The position numbers and the translations under genes are program-made. A DNA stretch of 64,000 nt from the NCBI RefSeq assembly GCF_029643245.1, contig NZ_CP116398.1:1178001-1242000 (forward strand). Reading direction: 5' to 3'. Origin of the DNA: Methylomonas sp. EFPC3. Lineage in GTDB: Bacteria > Pseudomonadota > Gammaproteobacteria > Methylococcales > Methylomonadaceae. Positions 46,061 through 56,026 of the stretch are shown in pieces (within the stretch, counting starts at the first letter, position 1; every line of letters starts with the position of its first letter). Under the pieces are notes generated by a model, which was not told where the DNA came from, did no database searches, and was given only the letters and a program-made list of their open reading frames with translations.

Positions 46061-46734
46061 CAATTAACACTCATTTTTAACGCAATGGAAGTCGGCAACG
46101 GCGCCAGGACCAGCGCCGCCAGCAACATCGCCAACAAAATATTCAATTGGGCGCCGACCGGCAATCCGCCGGCGGCACGATCGACCGCGCCACTGGCGAA
46201 TATCAACACCGGCACGTATAACGGCAACACCAGCAAAGACAACAACATACCGCCGCGGCGCAGACCGACCGTCAAGGCCACGCCGATAGCACCGATCAGG
46301 CTCAATAACGGAGTAGCTAAGATCAATGTCAGCCATAAAGTTCCCATCGCCTGCTCGGGAAGCCCCAAGAACAAGGCCAGCAGCGGCGCGACCAGCAACA
46401 GCGGCAGCCCGCTGACCAGCCAATGGGCGACGATTTTGCCCAGCACCAACACCGACAAGGCATGCGGACTGAGCAACATTTGCTCCAACGAGCCGTCTTC
46501 GAAATCGCTGCGGAACAGGCTATCCAGCGACAGCAAGGTCGCCAGCAAGGCCGACACCCAAATCACGCCCGGCGCCATCGCTTGCAACAAATTGGGTTGG
46601 GCGCCGATCGCCAGCGGAAACAAGGTCACCACCAGCACAAAGAAAAACAGCGGATTGGCCATTTCGGCGCGGCGGCGGAACGCCAGCAGCAAATCGCGGC
46701 GGATGATGGCCATAAAGGCGCGGATCAATGGCAT
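46060..46734 (-). CDS. ccmB: Haem exporter permease CcmB
   Basis: CcmB is the membrane subunit of the CcmAB ABC transporter that drives release of holo-CcmE. The 224-residue protein has six helices and the family block DSLFRSDFEDGSLEQMLLSPHALSVLVLGKI. It overlaps ccmA by 10 nt, so the two are translationally coupled. Confidence 0.95.
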   Translation of the reverse strand: MPLIRAFMAIIRRDLLLAFRRRAEMANPLFFFVLVVTLFPLAIGAQPNLLQAMAPGVIWVSALLATLLSLDSLFRSDFEDGSLEQMLLSPHALSVLVLGKIVAHWLVSGLPLLLVAPLLALFLGLPEQAMGTLWLTLILATPLLSLIGAIGVALTVGLRRGGMLLSLLVLPLYVPVLIFASGAVDRAAGGLPVGAQLNILLAMLLAALVLAPLPTSIALKMSVN

Positions 46735-47357
46735 GCTTGTAGGTGGATACGTTTCAGATTCAGGTCCGCCATGCGCAGATCGTGGTGCGAGGTCAGTACC
46801 GCCATACCGCCGTGGCTGATGTGGTCGGCGATCAGCGACTCGATCAAGGCGATACCCTGTTTATCCAGTGAAGTGAACGGTTCGTCGAGTATCCACAACA
46901 CATTTTGGGTGATCAACAAGCGGGCCAAAGACAGGCGCCGTTTTTGCCCGGCGGACAGCGTGTGCACCGGATTGTCGTCGAAACCGGCCAGTTTGACTTT
47001 GTCCAGCGCGTGGTCGATTTGATACTTGCCAGGACTGCCCAATGCCAACGCGAATTTGAGATTTTCCAATACCGTCAATTCCTTTTTGGTGCCGTCGGCA
47101 TGGCCGACGTAGGCCATATCCCGGTAATAAGAGCTTTGCTCGGCCGGCTGGCCGCACCAGATGATCCGGCCGGAATCGGCTTCGCGCAATCCGCACAGGA
47201 TGCGCAGCAGCGTGGTCTTGCCGCTGCCGTTGGCGCCTTCCAGTAACAGTGACTGCCCTGCCTGCACCTCGAAATTCAATGCCGAAAACAACAAGCGTTC
47301 GTCGCGAAAGCAGGATAAGTCCCTGACTTCCAGCGTCGCATGTTGCACGTTTTCCAT
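46725..47357 (-). CDS. ccmA: Haem exporter ATPase CcmA
   Basis: This 210-residue ABC ATPase is the energy subunit of CcmAB. It shows Walker A GANGSGKTT, a signature LSAGQKRRLSLARLL (the SAGQ form usual in CcmA), Walker B LWILDEPFTSLDKQG and a switch histidine in LTSHHD. The ATG at 47357 is chosen because AGGGA precedes it by 7 nt; an upstream in-frame ATG at 47390 has no clear ribosome-binding site. First gene of the ccm-hemN operon, divergent from purE. Confidence 0.95.
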   Translation of the reverse strand: MENVQHATLEVRDLSCFRDERLLFSALNFEVQAGQSLLLEGANGSGKTTLLRILCGLREADSGRIIWCGQPAEQSSYYRDMAYVGHADGTKKELTVLENLKFALALGSPGKYQIDHALDKVKLAGFDDNPVHTLSAGQKRRLSLARLLITQNVLWILDEPFTSLDKQGIALIESLIADHISHGGMAVLTSHHDLRMADLNLKRIHLQACH

Positions 47358-47510
47358 TCTACTGTCCCTAGGTTCGGTGGTTCGAGTCATAAGAGGGGCG
47401 CTATCTTAACACTAACCGCGGCCCGCTTCCCAACTTGGCGACCGAGAAAATCGCGCTAATTATGCGATAATCGCCCGGATACGATTTATGGCAAACACCG
47501 GAGATTTTGC

Positions 47511-48008
47511 ATGACCGCATTGATAGGCATCATCATGGGTTCCACTTCCGACTGGGAAACCATGCAGCATGCTGCGCAGACCTTGGAGCATCTGGACATT
47601 CCCCACGAAGTGGAAGTGGTATCGGCGCACCGGACCCCCGACAAACTGTTTCGCTACGCCGAAACCGCCGAGAGCAAAGGTCTGGAAGTCATCATTGCCG
47701 GCGCCGGCGGCGCCGCGCATTTGCCGGGTATGACTGCGGCTAAAACCGCATTGCCGGTGTTGGGAGTACCGGTCCAGTCCAAAGCTTTAAACGGCATGGA
47801 TTCACTATTGTCCATCGTGCAAATGCCGGCAGGGATTCCGGTCGGCACCCTGGCGATCGGCAAGGCCGGCGCCATCAATGCCGCGCTGCTGGCCGCTGCC
47901 ATTATCAGCAACAAGCACCCGCAATACCGGGCCGCGCTGGATGCCTACCGCCAACAACAAACCGACAGCGTCATCGCGACTCCCGACCCGCGTCAGGTGG
48001 CCGGATGA
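47511..48008 (+). CDS. purE: N5-carboxyaminoimidazole ribonucleotide mutase
   Basis: PurE moves the carboxyl group of N5-CAIR to carbon 4 in purine synthesis. The 165-residue protein has the phosphate-binding [10 protein letters not shown] segment, [11 protein letters not shown] with the active-site histidine and [15 protein letters not shown] lies 8 nt before the ATG. It overlaps purK by 4 nt. Confidence 0.97.
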   Translation: MTALIGIIMGSTSDWETMQHAAQTLEHLDIPHEVEVVSAHRTPDKLFRYAETAESKGLEVIIAGAGGAAHLPGMTAAKTALPVLGVPVQSKALNGMDSLLSIVQMPAGIPVGTLAIGKAGAINAALLAAAIISNKHPQYRAALDAYRQQQTDSVIATPDPRQVAG

Positions 48009-49099
48009 AGGTTGGCATTCTGGGTGGCGGCCAACTCGCCAGGATGATTGCGCTGGCCGGCTATCCGCTGGGCCTGAAGTTCATCGTCCTCGATCCCGAT
48101 GCCAACGCCGGAGCCGGCGGCTTGAGCGAGCATTTGCTCGGCGCTTACGACGACCCTGCTCTATTGGCCGAATTGGCCGAAAAAGCCGATGTGGTGACCT
48201 ACGAATTCGAGAACGTGCCGGCCCACGTTGCCGAATTCTTGTCCAGCCACACGCTAGTCTATCCGCCGGCGGGCGCCTTGGCCGTGGCGCAAGACCGTTT
48301 GCTGGAAAAAAACTTCTTCCGCGAATTGGGTATCGGCACCGCGCCGTTTGCCTCGATCGATAGCCTAACCGACTTGCAAGCGGCGATGGCGGATATCGGC
48401 TATCCGGCCATTTTGAAAAGCCGGCGCATGGGCTATGACGGCAAAGGCCAGGCCGTATTGCGGTCGGAAGCCGATCTGGCTCCTGCCTGGGACAGCATGC
48501 AGGGTGCGGCTGCTATTGTCGAAGGCTTCGTCGATTTCCAACGCGAAGTCTCGATCATTGCCGCCCGCAGTCCGTCCGGCGAAATCGCTTATTACCCGCT
48601 CTCGGAAAACCGACACCGCGGCGGAATTTTGCGCATCGCCGAATGCCGCGACAAAGATCCGGCGCAATCGCTGGCCGAAGACTACGTCAGGCGCCTGTTG
48701 GAAAAACTCGATTATGTCGGCGTCGTTGCGCTGGAATTGTTCGATGCCGGCGATGCATTGCTGGCCAACGAATTTGCGCCCCGGGTCCACAATTCCGGCC
48801 ATTGGACCATCGAAGGCAGCGAAACCAGCCAATTCGAAAACCATTTACGTGCGATTTTAAACCTGCCGTTGGGTTCGACCGCACCGCGCGGTTACGCCGC
48901 CATGGTCAATTTCATCGGCGGCCTCGCCGACGACGGCCAAGTGCTGGGTATCGCCAACGCCCACCTGCATTTGTACGACAAAGCGCCGCGCAAGGGTCGC
49001 AAAGTGGCGCACGCGACCATACGCACCGACTCGGAAGCCGCTTACCGCGCCGGCTTGCAACAGTTGGCCGATCTGGCCGCTGCCGCCGACGATTCCTGA
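48005..49099 (+). CDS. purK: N5-carboxyaminoimidazole ribonucleotide synthase
   Basis: PurK makes N5-CAIR from AIR, ATP and bicarbonate, the substrate for PurE. The 364-residue ATP-grasp protein has an N-terminal nucleotide-like fold ([15 protein letters not shown]), the [21 protein letters not shown]-binding block, the [13 protein letters not shown] loop and [14 protein letters not shown] near the C-terminus. Coupled to purE by an ATGA overlap. Confidence 0.97.
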   Translation: MKVGILGGGQLARMIALAGYPLGLKFIVLDPDANAGAGGLSEHLLGAYDDPALLAELAEKADVVTYEFENVPAHVAEFLSSHTLVYPPAGALAVAQDRLLEKNFFRELGIGTAPFASIDSLTDLQAAMADIGYPAILKSRRMGYDGKGQAVLRSEADLAPAWDSMQGAAAIVEGFVDFQREVSIIAARSPSGEIAYYPLSENRHRGGILRIAECRDKDPAQSLAEDYVRRLLEKLDYVGVVALELFDAGDALLANEFAPRVHNSGHWTIEGSETSQFENHLRAILNLPLGSTAPRGYAAMVNFIGGLADDGQVLGIANAHLHLYDKAPRKGRKVAHATIRTDSEAAYRAGLQQLADLAAAADDS

Positions 49100-49117
49100 G
49101 CAGTTGCCTGCCGCCGG

Positions 49118-49149
49118 TCGGCTGTCAGCCGAAGTAATTGTTTTTGGCA
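49118..49149 (+). terminator. Weak terminator after purK
   Basis: TCGGCT pairs with AGCCGA (6 bp, 3-nt loop) 18 nt after the stop, and a TTGTTTTT stretch follows about 6 nt later. The gap before the T-run makes it a weak candidate. Confidence 0.4.
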
Positions 49150-49211
49150 ACCTAATCGATGGAGACCATGCGATTTGAGCCGAAGTGTCGGAACCAGACT
49201 CCGCCCGGAGC

Positions 49212-49940
49212 TCACAGATACAGCGGCGCCATGCGCCGCCAATAATGGCCTTGGTGTGCCCGCCCTTCCCATTCGTATAACGCGTGCGGCACGTTTTTTT
49301 CGGCCAACACCCGGCTCAATGCGTGGTTATTGGCCAAAAACGGATCCTGCTTACCGATCACCAAGGTAATTTCCATCCGCCGGATAGCCGACAATTGCGC
49401 CTCGCAAGCCAGATTAGGCAAAAAATGGCTCGGCGTGTGGAAATAAATATTTTCGTCGTAATAGCCGTCAAACAGGTTTTTGAAACATTCGACTTCCAGC
49501 GTCAAATCAAATCGGCCGGAAAATGCCACTAATTTCCTGAACAAGTGCGGATGGCGAAATGCAATGTTGGCGGCATGAAAAGCCCCCAAGCTACAACCGT
49601 GCGCAATCACACAAGGGTGCGGATTTTTCAGTGCCATGAACGGCATGATCTCGTTCAACACATAGTCTTCGAAGTCTATGTGCCGCTGAATACGGTCTTG
49701 CGGTTTACGCCAAAAACAGTAAAAGGTCTCGTGGTCAATACTATCGACGCAATAAAGCTGTATGTAGCCAGCCTCTATTTTGTTACGCAGCCGTTCGACG
49801 ATGCCCAGGTTTTCGTATTCGAAGAAGCGACCGTCGCGCGTCGGGAAAACCAGGACTTTGGCGCCGGCGTGGCCGAATACCAAAAACTCCATGTCTCTAC
49901 CCAATCGCGGGCTGTACCAGTGGTGGTATTCGCGGTTCAT
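49212..49940 (-). CDS. Putative esterase, alpha/beta-hydrolase fold
   Basis: This 242-residue protein has the esterase nucleophile motif GCSLGA (Ser117), a later acidic segment (IGKQDPF) and a C-terminal histidine (EGRAHQGHYW), giving a plausible Ser-Asp-His triad. The opening REYHHWYSPRLGRDMEFLVFGHAGAKVLVFPT is typical of a family of cytosolic esterases related to the D-esterase group. No signal peptide is seen. It lies 3 nt after the acetyl-xylan-esterase-like gene, so both are one operon. Substrate unknown. Confidence 0.8.
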   Translation of the reverse strand: MNREYHHWYSPRLGRDMEFLVFGHAGAKVLVFPTRDGRFFEYENLGIVERLRNKIEAGYIQLYCVDSIDHETFYCFWRKPQDRIQRHIDFEDYVLNEIMPFMALKNPHPCVIAHGCSLGAFHAANIAFRHPHLFRKLVAFSGRFDLTLEVECFKNLFDGYYDENIYFHTPSHFLPNLACEAQLSAIRRMEITLVIGKQDPFLANNHALSRVLAEKNVPHALYEWEGRAHQGHYWRRMAPLYL

Positions 49941-49943
49941 AAC

Positions 49944-50903
49944 CTATGCCGGCAATACTCCGAAAAATTGCTGCAATTCGGCAACCAATTGCCGATCCTG
50001 TTCGTGTTGACGGGGGTATTCGAAATGCCCGGCCTCCAGCACGAACAAACGCTTCTCGCCGGACCAGGCGTTGTAAATTGCAAATTGTCCGGGCGGAGCC
50101 ACAACCGGATCGAACAACGCAACTGCCGCATGTAAGGGTTGATTGGCATGGCGCGCGGCAACCGCGGCATCGTAATAGGCTAATGTGTCAAAAATATGAG
50201 GATGGTATTGGCTGTGCGCCTTCAGCGCAGCGGCACTGCCGCTGCTGGGCAAACTCAAACGCAAAGGCTGGTTGCCGAACGTCGGTACATTCAAATGCAA
50301 CCGTTTGATCCTGCGGTCCCACGGCGCAGCCAACGCACCGAGGCCGCCGCCGAAGCTAATTCCCATATAGCCGATACGCTCTGCACATTGCGGATATATA
50401 GCCGCCAGAACCGTCACTGCCAGCCAGATATCCTCGACGCAACCGCCAATCACGTACCGATTCCGATCGTCTATCGCATGCAAAACGTGTTGGTTAGGCT
50501 GTTCCGGCAAATGTCCGTTGCGACTGCGCGAAATACCGCGCATGCAAGGAAACAACAACGCGGCGCCGGCGATTTGCAGATGATAATCCGGTTGATCCCT
50601 GCCGCCGTAACCATGGCCGACGACGATGGCTTGGGTTATGGCTTGATTCTCGGGCTCCAGCAACCAGCCGCCGATCTTGAAATCGTCGGTAGAACGGTAA
50701 TGCAAATCGTAGACCCGGTAACCAGCACGAGTAGACTGGTATTCAAGCGAATAATCCGCTGCGATATCGACGGTTCGTTGGTATTTTTCCTGCCAGAAAT
50801 TGCAAAAATCGAGCGGCTGCTCCGGCGCGGGGACTGTCAGTAAATCGCTAAGGTTAAGACCATATCCAGGATCGTAACTGTAGTTGTGATGAAATAAACT
50901 CAC
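49944..50903 (-). CDS. Acetyl xylan esterase / cephalosporin-C deacetylase family protein
   Basis: This 319-residue alpha/beta hydrolase resembles the AXE1 family: the VVGHGYGGRDQPD oxyanion region, RGISRS, GGCVEDIWLAVTVLAAIYPQ, nucleophile GISFGGG (Ser183), DPVVAPPGQFAIYNAW (catalytic Asp region) and EAGHFEY (His). Such enzymes remove acetyl groups from sugars or small molecules. The start is GTG with no clear ribosome-binding site, so the N-terminus is uncertain. It precedes the second esterase gene in the same operon. Confidence 0.8.
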   Translation of the reverse strand: MSLFHHNYSYDPGYGLNLSDLLTVPAPEQPLDFCNFWQEKYQRTVDIAADYSLEYQSTRAGYRVYDLHYRSTDDFKIGGWLLEPENQAITQAIVVGHGYGGRDQPDYHLQIAGAALLFPCMRGISRSRNGHLPEQPNQHVLHAIDDRNRYVIGGCVEDIWLAVTVLAAIYPQCAERIGYMGISFGGGLGALAAPWDRRIKRLHLNVPTFGNQPLRLSLPSSGSAAALKAHSQYHPHIFDTLAYYDAAVAARHANQPLHAAVALFDPVVAPPGQFAIYNAWSGEKRLFVLEAGHFEYPRQHEQDRQLVAELQQFFGVLPA

Positions 50904-51027
50904 TGACGATTACTGTATTTGGATTGGCGATCCACAAACGGGATGAGATGAATGGTGATGGCTACTGCCGTCACGTTAGAAGCGTGAAATGAGGGAACGA
51001 AGCCAAGCACCCCGTTCCGATTACGGC

Positions 51028-51333
51028 TTAATCAACGATTTTGTATTTTTCCCTGGAAGCGTCGACCATATCCCGCAGCTCCTTTCCAGGCTTGAAATGC
51101 GGCACATGCTTTTCTGTCAACGACACCGAATCCCCGGTTTTCGGATTCCGGCCCAGACGGGCGGAACGGTGGTGTAATGAAAAACTGCCAAAGCCTCTGA
51201 TTTCGATTCGTTCGCCACTGGCCAATGTATCGCTCAAGTGATCGACTACACATCTGACCGCCAATTCCACATCTTTAAGCGCGAGGTGCGGCTGCTTACG
51301 CGCCAGCATCTCTATCAATTCTGATTTCGTCAC
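51028..51333 (-). CDS. ihfB: Integration host factor beta subunit
   Basis: IhfB pairs with IhfA to bend DNA in recombination, replication and sigma-54-dependent transcription. The 101-residue product matches from [16 protein letters not shown] through [24 protein letters not shown] to the basic C-terminal half. The start is GTG at 51333, preceded by AGGG at 6-nt spacing. In-frame ATGs further upstream fall inside the rpsA terminator hairpin and are unlikely. Its place after rpsA is the standard order. Confidence 0.93.
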   Translation of the reverse strand: MTKSELIEMLARKQPHLALKDVELAVRCVVDHLSDTLASGERIEIRGFGSFSLHHRSARLGRNPKTGDSVSLTEKHVPHFKPGKELRDMVDASREKYKIVD

Positions 51334-51351
51334 ATCCAGCCCTGAATAATC

Positions 51352-51385
51352 AAAAAAGGGTGGCATGAGTGCGCCCATGCCACCC
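51352..51385 (-). terminator. Strong terminator between rpsA and ihfB
   Basis: On the minus strand GGGTGGCATG pairs with CATGCCACCC (10 bp, 8-nt loop) followed by six T. It lies 15 nt after the rpsA stop and 18 nt before the ihfB GTG, so ihfB depends on readthrough or on a promoter inside rpsA. Confidence 0.85.
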
Positions 51386-51400
51386 TCGGAGATGGTTTTA

Positions 51401-53062
51401 TTACTTGTCCATTTGTTTAAAGATATCGCCCAACGTTGCAGTACCTGCATTTTGCTGGGAATAATCTTTAATGGCGTTGGATTCTTCTTCGGCATCCTTC
51501 GCTTTGATAGACAACGAAATAGACTTGGTCTTTTTATCGACACCGACGAATTTGGCTTCGATTTCGTCGCCGGCTTTCAGCAACTTGCTGGCGTCTTCGA
51601 CGCGGTCGCGCTGAATTTCGGAAGCTCTCAAATAACCTTCGACATTGTCGGCCAGAGTGACGACGGCGCCTTTGGCATCGACTTCTTTGATGATGCCTTT
51701 GACTAAGCTACCTTTCTCATGCAAAGCGATGTAGTTTTGGAAAGGGTCTTGTTCCAGTTGTTTGATGCCGAGAGAGATACGCTCGCGCTCGGAATCCACT
51801 GCCAAGATAACAGTTTCAACTTCGTCGCCTTTCTTGTAGTTGCGAATCGCTTCTTCGTCGTTCTCGTTCCAGGAAATATCGGACATGTGCACCAAACCGT
51901 CGATGCCGCCTTCCAGGCCGATGAAGATACCGAAATCAGTGATCGATTTAATTTTGCCGGAGATTTTGTCGCCTTTGTTATGAGTCGCTGCAAATTCATC
52001 CCAAGGATTGGATTTGCATTGTTTCATGCCCAAAGAAATACGGCGGCGTTCTTCGTCGATTTCCAGAACCATGACTTCAACTTCGTCGCCCAACTGAACC
52101 ACTTTGGACGGGTTGACGTTTTTGTTGGTCCAATCCATTTCGGAAACGTGCACCAAACCTTCGACGCCTTCTTCGATTTCGACGAAGCAACCGTAGTCGG
52201 TCAGATTGTTGACCTTACCGAACACGCGAGTGCCGGCTGGGTAACGACGAGCAATGTTTTGCCATGGATCTTCATCCATTTGCTTCATACCCAAGGATAC
52301 GCGGGTTTTGTCTTTGTCGAATTTCAGGACCTTGACTTTAACTTCCTGGCCGATCTCTACGCACTCGGACGGATGGCGAACGCGACGCCATGCCATATCG
52401 GTAATGTGCAACAAGCCGTCGACGCCGCCCAGGTCGATAAAGGCACCGTAATCGGTGAGGTTTTTGACGATACCGGTAACAATCGCGCCGTCTTGCAGCG
52501 TTTTAACCAATTCTTCGCGCTCTGCGCTGTATTCGCTTTCGACGACAGCACGACGGGACAACACGACGTTGTTACGTTTTTGGTCGATTTTGATGACTTT
52601 GAATTCCAGGTCGCGGTTTTCCAGAAACGCGGTGTCGCGAATCGGACGCACGTCAACCAGAGAGCCAGGCAAGAAGGCACGCAATGCGCCAACCGCCACG
52701 GTGAAACCGCCGCGAACTTTGCCGTTGATACGGCCAATAACAGTTTCTTGAGTTTCGAAGGCTTTTTCCAATTCAGCCCACGCCTTGCTTTTCTTGGCTT
52801 TGTCACGGGAAAGAAGCGTGGCGCCCAGGCCGTCTTCAAACAGATCGAGAGCAACTTCGATCTCGTCACCGATATTGACTTCCAAGTCGCCGTCGGCATT
52901 CAGGAATTGCCATTTCGGAATGACACCTTCTGATTTCGCCTGTGTACTGACGATGACAAATTCGTTTTCGATGTCGACAACGGTACCAATCAACATCGCG
53001 CCAGGACGCATTTCGGTCTTGGCATAACTCTCTTCAAACAACTCTGCAAAGCTTTCGCCCAT
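51401..53062 (-). CDS. rpsA: 30S ribosomal protein S1
   Basis: S1 binds mRNA leaders and helps start translation. This 553-residue protein has six S1 RNA-binding repeats: two N-terminal ribosome-binding ones and four RNA-binding ones with the recurrent [26 protein letters not shown] pattern. The ATG at 53062 gives the canonical [14 protein letters not shown] start; the frame is open upstream but that part is not homologous. A strong hairpin terminator lies after the stop. Confidence 0.97.
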   Translation of the reverse strand: MGESFAELFEESYAKTEMRPGAMLIGTVVDIENEFVIVSTQAKSEGVIPKWQFLNADGDLEVNIGDEIEVALDLFEDGLGATLLSRDKAKKSKAWAELEKAFETQETVIGRINGKVRGGFTVAVGALRAFLPGSLVDVRPIRDTAFLENRDLEFKVIKIDQKRNNVVLSRRAVVESEYSAEREELVKTLQDGAIVTGIVKNLTDYGAFIDLGGVDGLLHITDMAWRRVRHPSECVEIGQEVKVKVLKFDKDKTRVSLGMKQMDEDPWQNIARRYPAGTRVFGKVNNLTDYGCFVEIEEGVEGLVHVSEMDWTNKNVNPSKVVQLGDEVEVMVLEIDEERRRISLGMKQCKSNPWDEFAATHNKGDKISGKIKSITDFGIFIGLEGGIDGLVHMSDISWNENDEEAIRNYKKGDEVETVILAVDSERERISLGIKQLEQDPFQNYIALHEKGSLVKGIIKEVDAKGAVVTLADNVEGYLRASEIQRDRVEDASKLLKAGDEIEAKFVGVDKKTKSISLSIKAKDAEEESNAIKDYSQQNAGTATLGDIFKQMDK

Positions 53063-53159
53063 CTTTACTTTCCCAAACTTGCCACAACACCAGCAAGTTT
53101 TAACAATTATCAAAAAATTAATAAAAGCTACCGGCTAATGCCGATAACTGCCAAAAGTC

Positions 53160-53816
53160 TCATTCGACTAGATTTACTACCTGATCAATCACCTGTTGAA
53201 TAGACAAGCTGGATGAATCGATAAAATGCGCACCTTCCGGCACGGTGAGCGGCGCCGAAGCCCGCTGAGTATCGCGACGATCGCGCTCCTCTATCTCCCG
53301 AGTGATTTGCGGAAGGTTAGCATCAATTCCCTTTTCAATCAACTGTTTATATCTACGCAACGCCCTTTCTTCGGCACTGGCGGTCAAGTAAACTTTAAAC
53401 TGGGCATCCGGAAACACCACGCTACCCATGTCGCGCCCGTCGGCGACCAGACCTGGAAGCTGTTGAAAATCCTTTTGTTTTTGCAGCAACAATGCCCGTA
53501 CAGGCGGATAGGCGGCAATGATGGACGCCGCATTGCCGGTAGTTTCAGTGCCTAGCAAATCGGTTATGTCTTGACCGTTTAAAAGTACCCGTAAATTATC
53601 GCCACAATCAAAACTCAGCGTCATGCTTTCCGCAATATCGCAAACCGCATCGATATCAGCTAAATCCAATTCTGCCTGCAAGCAGGCGATCGCCAGCGAG
53701 CGGTATATCGAGCCGCTATCCAGATAATTCCAACCCAGAAGCCTTGCCACAGCTCGGCTAACCGTGCCTTTACCAGCCCCGCTGGGGCCATCAATCGTTA
53801 AGACCGGAACTGACAT
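53160..53816 (-). CDS. cmk: Cytidylate kinase
   Basis: Cmk phosphorylates CMP and dCMP. The 218-residue protein has the P-loop TIDGPSGAGKGT (7-18), the DGRDMGSVVFPDA block and the C-terminal basic RRDTQRASAPL segment that closes over ATP. It lies 3 nt after aroA, with a 97-nt gap before rpsA, the usual gammaproteobacterial arrangement. Confidence 0.97.
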   Translation of the reverse strand: MSVPVLTIDGPSGAGKGTVSRAVARLLGWNYLDSGSIYRSLAIACLQAELDLADIDAVCDIAESMTLSFDCGDNLRVLLNGQDITDLLGTETTGNAASIIAAYPPVRALLLQKQKDFQQLPGLVADGRDMGSVVFPDAQFKVYLTASAEERALRRYKQLIEKGIDANLPQITREIEERDRRDTQRASAPLTVPEGAHFIDSSSLSIQQVIDQVVNLVE

Positions 53817-53819
53817 AAC

Positions 53820-55139
53820 TTACATCGTGCCCAATTTCAAACCCAATTGCGTCGCTAACGCCGGAAACTCTTTAAACGAGGTGTTAACGTTGGCGCAATC
53901 GTTAATTGTGATCGGGCCGCTGGCGCGCAGGCCGGCAATCGAAAACGACATGGCGATGCGGTGATCGCCGTGGGAATCGACTTCGCCGCTACCCAATTGG
54001 CCGCCATTGATGACCATGCCGTCTTTAGTCGGTTGCGCGTCTATGCCCAAAATTTGCAAGCCGTCCGCCATGACTTGGATGCGGTCGGATTCCTTGACGC
54101 GCAACTCTTCGGCGCCAGTCAACACGGTTTGACCCTCGGCGCAGGACGCGGCGACGAACAACACCGGAAACTCGTCGATCGCCAGCGGCACCAGATGCTC
54201 GGGAATATTGATGCCTTTCAGCTGCGCCGAACGCACGCGCAAATCGGCCACCGGCTCGCCGCCGACTTTACGCTCGTTCAAGACTTCGATGTTGGCGCCC
54301 ATCAAACGCAGAATATCAATCACCCCAGTGCGGGTCGGATTGATACCGACGTGCTTCAAAGTAACGTCGGAATTCGGCGCAATGCTGCCGCCGACCAGGA
54401 AAAATGCCGCCGAAGAAATGTCACTCGGTACGTCGATATTGGTTGCGGTCAACTTGCCTTCGCTACTGATCTTCGCGGTGGCGCCGTCGCGGGTGACCGG
54501 GTAACCGAAACCGGCCAGCATGCGCTCGGTATGGTCGCGGGTCGGCGCCGGTTCGGTAACGCTAGTTTCGCCTTCGGCGTACATGCCGGCCAGCAACAAA
54601 CAGGATTTGACCTGAGCACTGGCGATCGGCATATCGTAATGCATGCCTTGCAATTTGCCGGCCTTACCTTTGATATGCAGCGGCGCAGTACCGTTGGGCT
54701 GGGTTTCGATTTCGGCGCCCATTTGTGCCAAAGGCACGGTAACGCGCTTCATCGGCCGAGACTCCAGCGATTTGTCGCCGGTCAACACGCAGTCGAACGG
54801 CTGGCCAGCCAACAGACCGGACAATAAACGCATCGAAGTGCCAGAATTGCCCAGGTATAACGGTTTTTCCGGCGCCTTTAGACCGTGCTTGCCGACGCCG
54901 TGGATCGTCACTTCGCCGTTGACTGGACCTTCGATCTTAACGCCCATCGCCCGAAACGCTTCCAACGTGGAAATGGCGTCTTCGGCATTCAAAAAACCGG
55001 TGACATGGGTGACACCCTCGGCCAAAGAGCCGAGCATGATCGAGCGGTGGGACATGGACTTGTCGCCGGGTACGCGAATTTCGCCGTTCAGGCTGCCGCC
55101 GGGTTGGACTTGGAAAATGACGTTAGTGGATGAGGACAT
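53820..55139 (-). CDS. aroA: 3-phosphoshikimate 1-carboxyvinyltransferase (EPSP synthase)
   Basis: AroA joins phosphoenolpyruvate to shikimate 3-phosphate in aromatic amino acid synthesis. The 439-residue protein has the two-domain EPSP synthase fold with PGDKSMSHR, LGNSGTSMRLLSGLLAG and RVKESDRI blocks. The GNSGTSMRL and SAQVKSCLLLAG pattern is of the class II type. It starts 5 nt after tyrA. Confidence 0.97.
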   Translation of the reverse strand: MSSSTNVIFQVQPGGSLNGEIRVPGDKSMSHRSIMLGSLAEGVTHVTGFLNAEDAISTLEAFRAMGVKIEGPVNGEVTIHGVGKHGLKAPEKPLYLGNSGTSMRLLSGLLAGQPFDCVLTGDKSLESRPMKRVTVPLAQMGAEIETQPNGTAPLHIKGKAGKLQGMHYDMPIASAQVKSCLLLAGMYAEGETSVTEPAPTRDHTERMLAGFGYPVTRDGATAKISSEGKLTATNIDVPSDISSAAFFLVGGSIAPNSDVTLKHVGINPTRTGVIDILRLMGANIEVLNERKVGGEPVADLRVRSAQLKGINIPEHLVPLAIDEFPVLFVAASCAEGQTVLTGAEELRVKESDRIQVMADGLQILGIDAQPTKDGMVINGGQLGSGEVDSHGDHRIAMSFSIAGLRASGPITINDCANVNTSFKEFPALATQLGLKLGTM

Positions 55140-55144
55140 AATGG

Positions 55145-56026
55145 TTAAGTGGGATCGTCAAAAGTTTCGAGAAAACGTTGCCGGGCTTGCTTGGCATAAC
55201 TAAAGGTGTCAAACAATGATGATGCCTCATCGTTTTGCAACAGACGTTCGATTTGGCCAAGCTCGGCTTGAAATTGTTGAATCAGCGGAATGATTTCCTG
55301 TTTGTTGGCCAGACAAATGTCCTGCCACATGGTCGGATCGCTGGAGGCGATGCGACTAAAATCCTTGAAGCCGCCGGCGGCGTATTTGAAAATCTCGCGC
55401 TGCTCGTCCTTGCGCCCGAGCATGCCGACCAAGGCAAAGGCCAGAATATGCGGCAGATGGCTGGTGGCCGCCAACACCGTGTCGTGATGCTCGACCGTCA
55501 TCACCGATACGCTGGAACCGATGCGCAGCCAGAACTCACCGAGTTTATCGACGGCTCCGGCGTCGGTTGAAGACAAAGGTGTCAGAATCACGCGGCGATT
55601 CTTGTATAAATCGACCTTTGCCGCCTCAACGCCGCTGCGCTCGGCGCCCGCAATCGGATGCGCGGGTACGAAGTTGCTCGGTACTTCACCGAACACTGCC
55701 CGCGCCGCCTCGATCACACTGCCTTTGGTGCTACCGGCGTCGCTGTAGAGGGTTTGCGGATTCCAATACGGTTTCAATTGCTGGAAGATAGCCTGCATGC
55801 TGCCGACCGGCGTGCAAATGATTACGCAATCGGTGCCGGCCATCGCCTGCGCGGTATCGGTGTAAAACGCATCGACCACGCCCAATTCCAGAGCGCGTTG
55901 CATATTGGGCAGATTTTTTTCCCGCCCCAATGCGACCACCTGCTGGCACAAACCTTCGGCACGAGCGGCCTTGGCGATAGAGCCGCCGATCAGGCCAATG
56001 CCGATGATGCACAGGCGCTCAAACAC
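55145..56026 (-). CDS. tyrA: Prephenate dehydrogenase
   Basis: TyrA oxidises prephenate to 4-hydroxyphenylpyruvate for tyrosine synthesis. The 293-residue monofunctional protein has the NAD motif IIGIGLIGGSIAKA, DAGSTKGSV, and HPIAGAERSGVEAA with the catalytic histidine. There is no fused chorismate mutase; that activity is in pheA. The start is GTG and overlaps the end of hisC by 8 nt. Confidence 0.95.
   Translation of the reverse strand: MFERLCIIGIGLIGGSIAKAARAEGLCQQVVALGREKNLPNMQRALELGVVDAFYTDTAQAMAGTDCVIICTPVGSMQAIFQQLKPYWNPQTLYSDAGSTKGSVIEAARAVFGEVPSNFVPAHPIAGAERSGVEAAKVDLYKNRRVILTPLSSTDAGAVDKLGEFWLRIGSSVSVMTVEHHDTVLAATSHLPHILAFALVGMLGRKDEQREIFKYAAGGFKDFSRIASSDPTMWQDICLANKQEIIPLIQQFQAELGQIERLLQNDEASSLFDTFSYAKQARQRFLETFDDPT

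Noticed and set aside
51334-51543. N-terminally extended IhfB starting inside rpsA
   Set aside because: The extension runs through the rpsA terminator and is not part of the IHF fold; the GTG at 51333 has a suitable ribosome-binding site.
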